A DNA stretch of 64,000 bases from NCBI GenBank assembly GCA_021325025.1, contig JAJPHZ010000016.1, positions 1 to 64,000 of the forward strand, given 5' to 3'. Source of the stretch: Pseudomonadota bacterium. GTDB taxonomy: Bacteria; Desulfobacterota; Binatia; Binatales; Binataceae. This document shows positions 15,741 through 23,815 of this stretch, piece by piece. Both the position numbers and the translations under genes were made by a program. The stretch's first letter is position 1; the number at the start of each line of letters is the position of its first letter. The notes beneath the pieces are model-generated. The model had not been told where the DNA came from and searched no databases. It worked only from the letters and a program-made list of their open reading frames with translations.

Positions 15741-18050
15741 TTAATCCGTTTCGTCCTCTGCGGCCGATTTGCCGATCAGCTCCTGCTGTACGCGTTCCTC
15801 GGGCGGGACCAGGGCGGCGGCGTCGAACAGGCCGGAGCGGTCCAGGTAGGGTTTGAACTTATTGTAGAGTTCGTCGAGCTTGGCCTGGTAGTATTCGACG
15901 TTTTCGTCGGGGTTGGCCGGGTCGTACTCGGAGACCAGGCGGGCCGCGGCGCTGACCTTGACGCGCAGTCCCTTGCCGGTCACATAGTAGGAAATCTGGT
16001 CGCCGCTGTTATAAGGACGCGAGGACTTCAGCGCCAGCTCGTAAGCCGCGGCTACGTTGCGCCGCTTGCCACTGATCTTCTGGCGGTAAACTTCCAGCGA
16101 ATCCTGCAGCGTGTCGGTCTTCATCAGCTCGCGGATCGGCATTTGATGGGCCGCGATGCGGGCCTTGTAGTGCGCCAGCAGCGCGGGAATCTCGGCGCGC
16201 CGCTCTTCCAGCAACAAGCGGAACATCTCCTCCATGAAGCGGCGCTGAACGCGCTCTAGGCCGCGCGACTTAAGACCCGAGCCGCGAATGGTCAGCTCGC
16301 CCGCCTCGTCGAGCAGCACGTAGTTCTTCATCTTGTAGCTGAACATGGCCGGATAGCGCCCGTCGATCTCCAGCCTGATCCCCTCCGGCAGCACCTCGGC
16401 AATGCTCTCCAGCAGCGCCTCCTGCTCGCGCTCGCCGGCGCATCCGGGCGGCGCTACGAAGTAGATGCCGTCGGTGTCGACCTCGATCACCTGTGCGCCG
16501 CGCGCCTCCAGCTCCGCCATCGCACGCTGGATCAGTTCGCGCCCGCGCCGGGTCACATCCTGCGCTTGCGTGTAGTCGTTGAAATGGCCCATCGAAAAGC
16601 CCAGGTAGCCGTAAAAGGAGTTGACCAGGATCTTGAACGTCTGCTGCAGCGCCTCCATGTAGCGACGCTCGGTGCCCTGGAGTTCGCGCACCGCGGCCTT
16701 GGCCTGCACGCGGAAGGTGCGCAGCTGCTCGAGCATCTTGAGGAACACGCCCAGGCGATCGTTGCCCGGACCCAGCCCGAACTGCAGCATCAGCGAGGGA
16801 TACAGCGAAGTGACGTCGCAATGCGCCACGTTGTGCGCCACGCCCAGGCGGCGGACCTCGGTGTGGCCGCCCGCGAATGCAATCGGCTCGCCGGGAATCG
16901 GCACGCTGTGATTCTCCGCCAGGTAGGCGCGCAGCAGCAGTGAGTCGATCTTGGTCGCGTTTCCGCGCAGGATCACGTTCTGATAGGAGTACGGGAAAAT
17001 CTGCGCCTGCACGAAGTAGCTCAGTGAAAGCATCTCGGCCAGCTTTGCCACCTGTCGCGCATTGTCCAGGGTAAAATCGCGCAACGGCGCCGGGTCGTTG
17101 GCGAAGAAATCGCCGACTTGCCCGGGTTCGATATAGACGCGGCCGGGATGCGCGAGTCTGAAATGGCGCTCGATTTCGGCCAGACCGAATCCTTCCAGCT
17201 CGCGGCTGGCGATATCGTAATGCTGCGCCAGCATCCAGGTATCCACCACGCTGCGTCCGTAGATGTCGAAGCGGCGGTAAGCGATGGTCCGCTCGGCGAT
17301 CTGCATGCGCGAGGAGCGCGACCTCATCAGGCTGCCGTCGCGGCCGAGCTTAAGTGCCACGCGATTGCGCCGCGCGCGGGCCTGCAGGTAGTCCAGGCCG
17401 AAACGGAAAAGGTTGTGGCCCTCGATGACGTCGGGGTCGCGCTCGCGGACAATTGCGGCGAACCGCTCGAGCATCGCCTTCTCATCTATCTCGGACCCCA
17501 GCAGGACGTGCTCGAAGCCGGTTGAATCGGTGATCGCGATTGCCGCGATCCGGTCACCCTCGCGCGCCCCGGAGGGAAACTCGAAGCCCGGACTGATGCA
17601 GGCCTGCACGTCGATCTGCATGCGATGGAGCTGCGCGAACTCAAGGCCGACGAAAAACGTCATCCCGGTCAGCATCAGGAACTGTTCCACCGGGTCCGTC
17701 AGCACGAAATAAGGGATTTCGTTGCCGCCCGCATCAGCCTTGCGCAGATGGCGCTTGGCGGCCTCCAGCGCGGCCGCGGTATCGAAGCCCGCGATATAGC
17801 GCAGCGCGAAATCTCCCTCCAGCTCGCGAATCGAGTGCGGCGCGCCTAGGCCGGAGAGCAGCGCGGGATGGCCGAGCAGCACGAAGAAACGCGCCGCCTG
17901 CTCTTCGCGCGTAAGCTTGCCGCCGATGCGGCGGAAGATTTCCGCCTTTTGCGGACCGATTTCCACCGCCACGATGCCCGGCTGCTCGGAGCTGCCGAAC
18001 AGCAGGCGGTTGCGATAAAACTGCGCGGCGATTTCCTGGTAGCGGGTCAT
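15741..18050 (-). CDS. Family B DNA polymerase with degenerate 3'-5' exonuclease motifs
   Basis: 769 residues, about the size of E. coli Pol II (783). The polymerase site is intact: motif A DVTSLYPS (412-419), motif B KILVNSFYG (473-481), motif C VDTD (524-527, the two Asp at 525 and 527). The exonuclease domain is recognisable but each catalytic motif is changed: Exo I D-x-E reads DVQ (147-149), Exo II N-x3-F-D reads NLFRFG (213-218), and Exo III Y-x3-D reads FTLDN (326-330). Polymerisation without proofreading is inferred, pointing to lesion bypass or a repair role rather than replication. The ATG at 18050 lies 7 bp after the stop of the DUF1329 gene. No SOS box was identified. Confidence 0.9.
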   Translation of the reverse strand: MTRYQEIAAQFYRNRLLFGSSEQPGIVAVEIGPQKAEIFRRIGGKLTREEQAARFFVLLGHPALLSGLGAPHSIRELEGDFALRYIAGFDTAAALEAAKRHLRKADAGGNEIPYFVLTDPVEQFLMLTGMTFFVGLEFAQLHRMQIDVQACISPGFEFPSGAREGDRIAAIAITDSTGFEHVLLGSEIDEKAMLERFAAIVRERDPDVIEGHNLFRFGLDYLQARARRNRVALKLGRDGSLMRSRSSRMQIAERTIAYRRFDIYGRSVVDTWMLAQHYDIASRELEGFGLAEIERHFRLAHPGRVYIEPGQVGDFFANDPAPLRDFTLDNARQVAKLAEMLSLSYFVQAQIFPYSYQNVILRGNATKIDSLLLRAYLAENHSVPIPGEPIAFAGGHTEVRRLGVAHNVAHCDVTSLYPSLMLQFGLGPGNDRLGVFLKMLEQLRTFRVQAKAAVRELQGTERRYMEALQQTFKILVNSFYGYLGFSMGHFNDYTQAQDVTRRGRELIQRAMAELEARGAQVIEVDTDGIYFVAPPGCAGEREQEALLESIAEVLPEGIRLEIDGRYPAMFSYKMKNYVLLDEAGELTIRGSGLKSRGLERVQRRFMEEMFRLLLEERRAEIPALLAHYKARIAAHQMPIRELMKTDTLQDSLEVYRQKISGKRRNVAAAYELALKSSRPYNSGDQISYYVTGKGLRVKVSAAARLVSEYDPANPDENVEYYQAKLDELYNKFKPYLDRSGLFDAAALVPPEERVQQELIGKSAAEDETD

Positions 18051-18057
18051 CGCAAAA

Positions 18058-19404
18058 TCACTTCAGGATATACGCCAGGCCGCCGGGAAAGGCGTAGATT
18101 TCGGGATGGTTGCCGATGGCGGTATGGTTCATGCGGTTTACTTCCGGAGGACGGTCGGGCAGCGAGGTCGTCGCGTGAATCTCCTTCCAGTCGATCATCG
18201 TCTGCGGATCGTGGCCGCGGGCGATATATCTCTCGTGGTCGTTGACGTTGATCGGAGAGTGCCAGATGAGCTGGCTCTTGTAGAGTCTGCCGCCGGCGTC
18301 GTAGTCATCCAGATAGATTTGTACGAAGGTTTCCTTGTCGATGAAGATCACTTTGTGCCCGTAGCAGTAGCCGGTTAGTATCGGCAGCGGCGCCACCTCG
18401 AGTACATATACGTCGCGCACCTCCCATTTGCCGGCCAGCGGACTGGGCCACCCGGGCAGGCCGTCGCGGTCGTAGAGTTTGTCGCCGCCCGGCAAATCCC
18501 CGCCATACCAATGGTTGAGATCGCCATGCATCAACGCTACCACTTTCTTCACGCCGAGCAGCGTTGCCTTGAAATTCGGCGGCTGGAAAAACATCCCGTC
18601 GCTGTTGTCGTCCTCGTTGAAATCGCTGCCCAGCAGCGGCGAGCATCGCGCCGCCGACGACATCCGCACCGAACGGCGCAGCGCCGGCACAAAGACATAG
18701 ATTTCCTGTACCTTTTCCGGATCGTCCGGCAGCAGCGCGAGCTGCGCGGTATATTTCTCCTGCTCGGGCGCGTCCACCAATTGCCGGGTCGATTGCAGAA
18801 ATCCGGCGCCGTAGGGCGGATTGGTGGGGAAACCCTCGTCGCTGCTGTGGCTGAGCCGCCATTGGTCGACGTCGATTTGTTCGTAAAAACGGTTGCGGTA
18901 GCGATCCACCGCCACGTAGGAGCCGTCCGAATGGCTAATCGAGGGTAAATAGTAAGTCCATACGTTGTATAGCAATTGATACGCCATCAGCGGTCCCGAC
19001 GGTTTGGGAAAAGGCACGCCGGCCACGTAGCCGTTTATGGTATAGCCACCCGAAGCGGTGCGGCTGAGCCGACTTCGAGAGGCGTACTTTTCCGTGTTCT
19101 CGCGCAGTTGCCTGAACATCGCCAGCGGCGCCGCCGGACCCACATTGATCGTGTATCTGCGATCGTCGCCGATCTTAAACGCGTAGCGTCCGCTGTAAGC
19201 AGCGACGAACGACATGGGCATGAACTTGCGGTACTGCTGCCAGTTGTGCGCGGTGATTCGGGTCCCGACCGGGATGGTCTCGGCCGAAGCCGCCTCGGCC
19301 ATCGCGGTGTAGTTGGCCGGATCGAACCTGAACTGGGCATGAGCGCTGGCCGCGAACACCCACGCCAGTGCACACAACAGCGCCGTCCATGCGCCGGGCC
19401 TCAT
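18058..19404 (-). CDS. Exported DUF1329 (LolA/LolB-like fold) protein
   Basis: 448 residues with signal peptide MRPGAWTALLCALAWVFAASAHAQ. The mature protein matches DUF1329: IPVGTRITAHNWQQYRKFMP at its start, an internal GYVAGVPFPKP, DWHD-like aromatic stretches, YDRDGLPGWPSPLAGKWEVRDVYVLE and KVIFIDKETFVQIYLDDYDAGG near the end. DUF1329 proteins are periplasmic or outer-membrane associated, often next to RND-type transporters, and are thought to handle lipophilic molecules; no transporter gene is adjacent here. The ATG at 19404 is chosen for the signal peptide; the same frame stays open further upstream only as the antisense of the GST gene. It lies 29 bp after the GST stop and 7 bp before the polymerase gene, so the three may be one transcript. 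Confidence 0.85.
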   Translation of the reverse strand: MRPGAWTALLCALAWVFAASAHAQFRFDPANYTAMAEAASAETIPVGTRITAHNWQQYRKFMPMSFVAAYSGRYAFKIGDDRRYTINVGPAAPLAMFRQLRENTEKYASRSRLSRTASGGYTINGYVAGVPFPKPSGPLMAYQLLYNVWTYYLPSISHSDGSYVAVDRYRNRFYEQIDVDQWRLSHSSDEGFPTNPPYGAGFLQSTRQLVDAPEQEKYTAQLALLPDDPEKVQEIYVFVPALRRSVRMSSAARCSPLLGSDFNEDDNSDGMFFQPPNFKATLLGVKKVVALMHGDLNHWYGGDLPGGDKLYDRDGLPGWPSPLAGKWEVRDVYVLEVAPLPILTGYCYGHKVIFIDKETFVQIYLDDYDAGGRLYKSQLIWHSPINVNDHERYIARGHDPQTMIDWKEIHATTSLPDRPPEVNRMNHTAIGNHPEIYAFPGGLAYILK

Positions 19405-19433
19405 CGAATCCCGTCTCCCTGATTGGCCGGCGC

Positions 19434-20051
19434 TCAGACTTGCGGGACCTTGAGTCCACGCTGCACGGCGGGGCGCGCTGCGATCGCTGCGTGCCATCGG
19501 CGCAGGTTGGGCCATCGATCCAACGCCAGGTTGAAGAACGGCAGCACCCCGATCCAGGTGAAATTCGCGATATCCGCGATCGAATATTCGCCGGCCAGAT
19601 ACTCGGCCTCGCCCAGGCGATGGTCGAGCACGCCGGCCAGGCGAATCGATTCCTCGGTGTAGCGCGCGAGCGCCTGCTGATTGTCGGCGCCGTTGCGCTT
19701 GAACCATCCGAGCTGGCCGAACATCGGGCCGACCCCTGCCATCTGGAACATCAGCCACTGGAACGCTTCCATCCGCCGCACCGCATCGCGCGGCATCAGC
19801 TTGCCCGATTTTTCCGCCAGGTAGATGAGAATGGCGCCCGACTCGAAAATCTTAAGCGGCTTGCCGCCCGGCCCCTCCGTATCGATTATCGCCGGGATGC
19901 GACCGTTGGGATTGATCGCCACAAACTCGGGCGTCTTCTGCTCGCCCTTTCCCAGGTTCACCGCATGCACCTGGTACGGCATCCCGATCTCTTCGAGCAT
20001 AATCGAAGCCTTGGTGCCGTTGGGCGTGGTCCAGGTATAAAGCTCAATCAT
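19434..20051 (-). CDS. Glutathione S-transferase, nu-class (YfcG/YghU)-like
   Basis: 205 residues with thioredoxin-fold N-domain and helical C-domain. The N-terminus YTWTTPNGTKASIMLEE has the Thr...Pro-Asn-Gly pattern that binds glutathione disulfide in nu-class enzymes. NPNGRIPAIID holds the cis-Pro, and ESGAILIYLAEKSGKL is the gamma-glutamyl contact. The C-terminal YSIADIANFTWIG carries the N-capping motif. Such enzymes reduce disulfides with glutathione; true substrates are unknown. A strong AGGAGG lies five bases before the ATG at 20051. First of the minus-strand group that includes the DUF1329 protein and the polymerase. Confidence 0.9.
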   Translation of the reverse strand: MIELYTWTTPNGTKASIMLEEIGMPYQVHAVNLGKGEQKTPEFVAINPNGRIPAIIDTEGPGGKPLKIFESGAILIYLAEKSGKLMPRDAVRRMEAFQWLMFQMAGVGPMFGQLGWFKRNGADNQQALARYTEESIRLAGVLDHRLGEAEYLAGEYSIADIANFTWIGVLPFFNLALDRWPNLRRWHAAIAARPAVQRGLKVPQV

Positions 20052-20204
20052 GACACCTCCTTGTGCGCGAAGGTTCGTTGCCGGGCGGTACCCATCGTAG
20101 CATCGAACCCGCAGCGATACCTTATAGTGCTGGATTCCCGATCCCGCATCGGGTTAGGGTCGCGGGCGTATCGAAACATGTGACGATTTACGGAGGACGA
20201 GCAG

Positions 20205-21707
20205 ATGGCGATGCGAGCGCCGGGGCGCGCGGAGCTGATTGAGCTGGCCGCGCTTAATCATTTTGAACTGTCGGATGAGGAACTCAGCAGTTTTCTGCCC
20301 ATGGTCGAGGCGATGGTGCGCGGGTTGGACGAAATCGATCGGATGCCGGAACCGGCACCGACCCTGAAGTATTACCAGCGTGATCCGGGCGTGCGGCCGC
20401 AGCCCGCCGACGATCCGCTCAACGCCATCCTGCGCCGATGCTCGGTCAAAGGCGCTGCGACGGGCAGGCTGGCCGGCAAACGCATCGGGGTCAAGGACTG
20501 CGTGCTGGTGGCGGGCGTGCCGATGAGCTGCGGCTCGCTGCTGCTCGACGGCTATATCCCCGACCGCGACGCCACGATCGTAACCCGGATGCTGGATGAG
20601 GGCGCCGAAATCGTCGCCAAGCTCAACATGGACGACATGGCGTTTTCCGGCAGCGGCGACAGCAGCGCATTTGGTGCGGTGCTCAATCCGCACAACCGCG
20701 AGCACTTGTCAGGCGGGTCCTCGGGCGGCTCCGGTGCGGCCCTGTATTACGAAGGAATCGACATGACCATCGGCGGCGATCAGGGCGGCTCGATCCGCAT
20801 CCCGGCGTCGTTTTGCGGCGTGGTCGGGCTGAAGCCCACGCACGGCCTGGTGCCCTACACCGGAATTATCGGCATCGACCCGACCATCGATCACACCGGG
20901 CCGATGGCGCGCAAGGTGGCCGACGTCGCCCTGCTGCTGGACGTGATCGCCGACCCGCCTGCAGCAAACGGCGGCGCGCGTGCCGGTTACTCGCAGGGGC
21001 TGGAGACGGGAGTCAAAGGACTGCGCATCGGAGTCGTCAAGGAAGGGTTTGGCTGGGAATCTTCGGAGCGCGACGTTGACGAGGCGGTGCGCCGCGCGCT
21101 CGAAGCGATGGCCGCGCTGGGCGCGCAGGTCGAGGAGGTGTCGATTCCGCTGCATCGGCGCTCGGCGCGCTTTCTGACCGGGATTACCTCAGAGGGGATG
21201 GCGGCGCTAATCTGGGGCAACGGCCTGGTGCATCATAACCACGGCCCCTGCAACCATCATCTGTCGGAGGCGATGGGCCGCGCCCTGCGTACGCACGGCA
21301 ACGAGATGCCGCGGTTGCTCAAGCTCAATTTGCTGCTCGGCACGCATCTCAATCGCCGCTACCACGGCCGCATCTATGGCAAGGCGCAAAACCTGCGCGC
21401 TCATCTGCGCGCGCAGTACGACCAGGCGCTGGCGCGCTTCGATGTTCTCGCGATGCCGACCACACCCGGCAAGGCGCTCAGGCACGAGCCCAAACTCGAC
21501 CCGCAGGCGCGCCTGATGCGCGGATGGCACGTCGCCAACAACACCGCCGCCTTCGACGTGACCGGCCATCCCTCGCTCAGCCTGCCATGCGCGAAATCGC
21601 ACGGCCTGCCGGTGGGCCTGATGCTGACCGGACGCCATTTCGACGACACCACCCTGCTACGCGCCGCTTACGCGTACGAGCAGAACGTGGCGTGGGAGAA
21701 GGTATGA
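20205..21707 (+). CDS. Amidase (amidase signature family), copy 1
   Basis: 500 residues. The amidase signature is complete: catalytic Lys in GVKDCVLVAGVPMSCGS (near residue 98), cis-Ser in SGGSSGGSGAALYYEG (near 173), nucleophile Ser in GGDQGGSIRIPASFCGVVGLKP (near 197). Cytoplasmic, no signal. It hydrolyses an amide or related C-N bond; the substrate is not readable. A very similar paralogue is at 23816-25312. The ATG at 20205 has GGAGGA about eight bases upstream. Both copies share the unusual N-terminus M(A/G)MRAP followed by a helical segment and a PxxPLNA linker before the core. Upstream 20052-20204 holds its promoter, divergent from the GST gene. Confidence 0.93.
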   Translation: MAMRAPGRAELIELAALNHFELSDEELSSFLPMVEAMVRGLDEIDRMPEPAPTLKYYQRDPGVRPQPADDPLNAILRRCSVKGAATGRLAGKRIGVKDCVLVAGVPMSCGSLLLDGYIPDRDATIVTRMLDEGAEIVAKLNMDDMAFSGSGDSSAFGAVLNPHNREHLSGGSSGGSGAALYYEGIDMTIGGDQGGSIRIPASFCGVVGLKPTHGLVPYTGIIGIDPTIDHTGPMARKVADVALLLDVIADPPAANGGARAGYSQGLETGVKGLRIGVVKEGFGWESSERDVDEAVRRALEAMAALGAQVEEVSIPLHRRSARFLTGITSEGMAALIWGNGLVHHNHGPCNHHLSEAMGRALRTHGNEMPRLLKLNLLLGTHLNRRYHGRIYGKAQNLRAHLRAQYDQALARFDVLAMPTTPGKALRHEPKLDPQARLMRGWHVANNTAAFDVTGHPSLSLPCAKSHGLPVGLMLTGRHFDDTTLLRAAYAYEQNVAWEKV

Positions 21708-21858
21708 GGCCGGTTTTCGCTACGCGCCCTTAGGGCTAATGGATTGATACGGCTGTGGCTTCGGTTTAGTTTTTTTGTGACCATCAGTTTCAAAGCGCCG
21801 CCGGCGTGCGGCTGTTTCAATTTGAGGGATGCGGCGGAGATTTTGGTGGGGTTGTTCG

Positions 21859-22161
21859 ATGCTGAGCACCAGGCTTGCCGGCGGTTTTCGAGCCATCGTG
21901 GCCGCGCTGTGTCTGTTTTGTCTTCCGTTACTGTCGGGCTGCGCTTTCTTCCTTGGGGATCTCGTGGGACTTGGAGCGGGCGTGGTTGCCGGGGCTGTCA
22001 CTAAATCGCCGGAGGGCGGCGCGGCGGCCGGAGCCGCGGCCGGTGCCGGCGGCGGAGCGCTGGTTGGATATGCCGTCGGAGGTCCGCTGGCAGGAGCTAT
22101 CGGAGGAGGGTTGAGCGGCGCGACAACCGGCTATCTGACCGGAAGAGCGTCGCGGCAATAG
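21859..22161 (+). CDS. Small lipoprotein with glycine-zipper segment
   Basis: 100 residues. The N-terminus has basic residues, a hydrophobic stretch AIVAALCLFCLPLLSGC and the lipobox LSGC at about residues 21-24, so a diacylglyceryl-Cys lipoprotein is expected. The rest is Gly/Ala-rich with repeats GAAAGAAAGAGGGALVG and GGPLAGAIGGGLSGATTGY, a glycine-zipper pattern seen in outer-membrane lipoproteins. It could insert into or pack on a membrane. The ATG at 21859 is used; an in-frame ATG at 21829 would add ten residues before the signal. It stands alone between the first amidase and the convergent cytochrome gene. Confidence 0.75.
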   Translation: MLSTRLAGGFRAIVAALCLFCLPLLSGCAFFLGDLVGLGAGVVAGAVTKSPEGGAAAGAAAGAGGGALVGYAVGGPLAGAIGGGLSGATTGYLTGRASRQ

Positions 22162-22213
22162 CGCCGCTGTCCGACCTTCATCCCAGGGCTGCGATTGCTT
22201 CGCTACAAAGTGT

Positions 22214-23599
22214 TCAGGTAGCTGACGCGGCCCGATCGGCAGGGCTGAGCGCGTCGAACCGGCGGGCTGAATCGCGGCCCTGGCCGTCGTGCAGCCGGAT
22301 GACGGTGGCCAGATTGTCGGTGCGTCCGTCATGCAGAAAGCGCACCTTGGCGCGCACGCCCCACAGCGGCGACGTGCGCATCATGGTCGGACCCGCCGTC
22401 CCCGAGGTAATGCCGTCGCCGAGCGAACCCATGTCGTGCAGCAGGAAGTCGGAAAACGGATGGAATGTCTGAGCGGCGAGGGCGCGGTTGAGCGCGGCGC
22501 TGAGCGCCACGCCGCCGGTGGTGGGCGGAATGAAAGCGGACGGGTTTGCCGCGGTCCTCAGCGTGGGCACATGGCATCCCGCGCACCCGATTGCGGAGAA
22601 CAACCGGTCGCCGCGCCGCGCCTGCGCATCTTCGGCCAACTGCGGCGGCGGCTCCAGCGCGCGCATGAAGTCCACCACCCGGTCCACCATCGCGCGCCCG
22701 CTCGCGTCAGGTGTGTCTTCAGGCTCATGGCCGCCATCCAGCAGCACGCCGAACTGCATGACGCCGTCGGCACACGTGGTGTTCTCCTCGGGCAGGTCGG
22801 GCGTGGTGAGCCCCATCTCATTGGCCAAGGCAAGCGCGGCGAACAGGCGCAAGGTTGCGCTGTCGTCCTTCCAGCCAAAGCGCGCGACGCGCAGGGCGCC
22901 GAACTCGATCAGCATCCGCGGCGTCCCGCGAATCGCGGGCGGCTGCGAGTTGGCCAACGCGATCAGGGTGTTGTTGTCGATCGCCTCGACCAGTCCCAGC
23001 CCGAAGAGGTTGGTGGACTGGCGCTGCGCCGTGCAATTGTCTCCCGCCGCGAAACTGGCGCTGGAGGGGTCGCAAATGGGCAGGCCGGTGGAGAAATGCT
23101 TAAGCATGGCCTCCTGTTGCTGGCATGGTGAGAGGACGCAATTGGGATCGCTGATTTCGCATCCCAACGGGACCGCTGCCAGGCCGTGCTCGAAGACCGT
23201 GGCGTCGGCCTGTGTCTGCGGACCGGCGCGCAGCACGTTGTCCACTGCGAAGGTGTGCACCGGCAGGCCGGTGGTATCGGCGCGGGTGTGAATCTCCGAA
23301 ATAAACTCGCCCGACCCGCCCATCGTGGGCTGAAAGTGGCAGGCTACGCAGGTGCGATTGTTGAACAAAGGCCCCAGCAGGGGGATGCTCAACGGGGTGG
23401 CGAACAGCCGCTGCCCGGCCACAAACAAGGCCCGCTCGGCACGGTTGTGCGCGACCGCCGGCAGCGGTTGACCAAAACCGCTGGTATCCGCCGTAAGCGG
23501 TCCCAGCGGCTCGGCCTGCGCCCGCGCCTGAGCGGCGAGCGCCAGGACTGCCAACACGGCCAGCCATCGAACCCACAACCATCGCCTCGAGATCATCAT
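22214..23599 (-). CDS. Di-heme oxidoreductase (DUF1111 type), probable C-terminal frameshift
   Basis: 461 residues with signal peptide WLAVLAVLALAAQARAQ and two haem c sites: CVACHFQPTMGG (near residue 84) and CAGCHVPTLR (near residue 355). The pattern matches the DUF1111 / CxxC di-haem 'thiol oxidoreductase' group, related to MauG/cytochrome c peroxidase, and it should act in the periplasm. Late motifs HPFSDFLLHDMG, TSPLWGVRAK, FLHDGR and IRLHDGQG are present. The end is odd: family members usually close with a short helix such as AALLxFLxTL, but here the frame stops after ADRAASAT. Shifting by one base restores VSYLNTL and a stop at 22203, so a one-base deletion is likely. Function may be little affected. 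Confidence 0.85.
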   Translation of the reverse strand: MMISRRWLWVRWLAVLAVLALAAQARAQAEPLGPLTADTSGFGQPLPAVAHNRAERALFVAGQRLFATPLSIPLLGPLFNNRTCVACHFQPTMGGSGEFISEIHTRADTTGLPVHTFAVDNVLRAGPQTQADATVFEHGLAAVPLGCEISDPNCVLSPCQQQEAMLKHFSTGLPICDPSSASFAAGDNCTAQRQSTNLFGLGLVEAIDNNTLIALANSQPPAIRGTPRMLIEFGALRVARFGWKDDSATLRLFAALALANEMGLTTPDLPEENTTCADGVMQFGVLLDGGHEPEDTPDASGRAMVDRVVDFMRALEPPPQLAEDAQARRGDRLFSAIGCAGCHVPTLRTAANPSAFIPPTTGGVALSAALNRALAAQTFHPFSDFLLHDMGSLGDGITSGTAGPTMMRTSPLWGVRAKVRFLHDGRTDNLATVIRLHDGQGRDSARRFDALSPADRAASAT

Positions 23600-23815
23600 T
23601 TTATTGTCATCTTTTTGCAGCCTTCGCTGCGGACCGATGCTTAATATTTCTGAACCATATAATGTGGTAGTAATTTCTTCAATTGCACCTGGAAAGGCAC
23701 AATTTTACATTCGTCGTTAGAACATTTTCACATCGGCGGTGTTTGCCATTGCGTCGTCTGCGCCGTTCGATCCAGTAGTTAGACTCAATCCGATGATGAC
23801 TTGGGAGGAGAGCCG
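23600..23815. promoter_or_regulatory. AT-rich divergent spacer before amidase copy 2
   Basis: 216 bp between the di-haem gene and the second amidase, much more AT-rich than its surroundings (23640-23730). A perfect TATAAT lies at 23658-23663 on the plus strand, but no matching -35 was found at 16-18 bp. A promoter in one or both directions is expected here; the exact site is uncertain. Confidence 0.4.
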
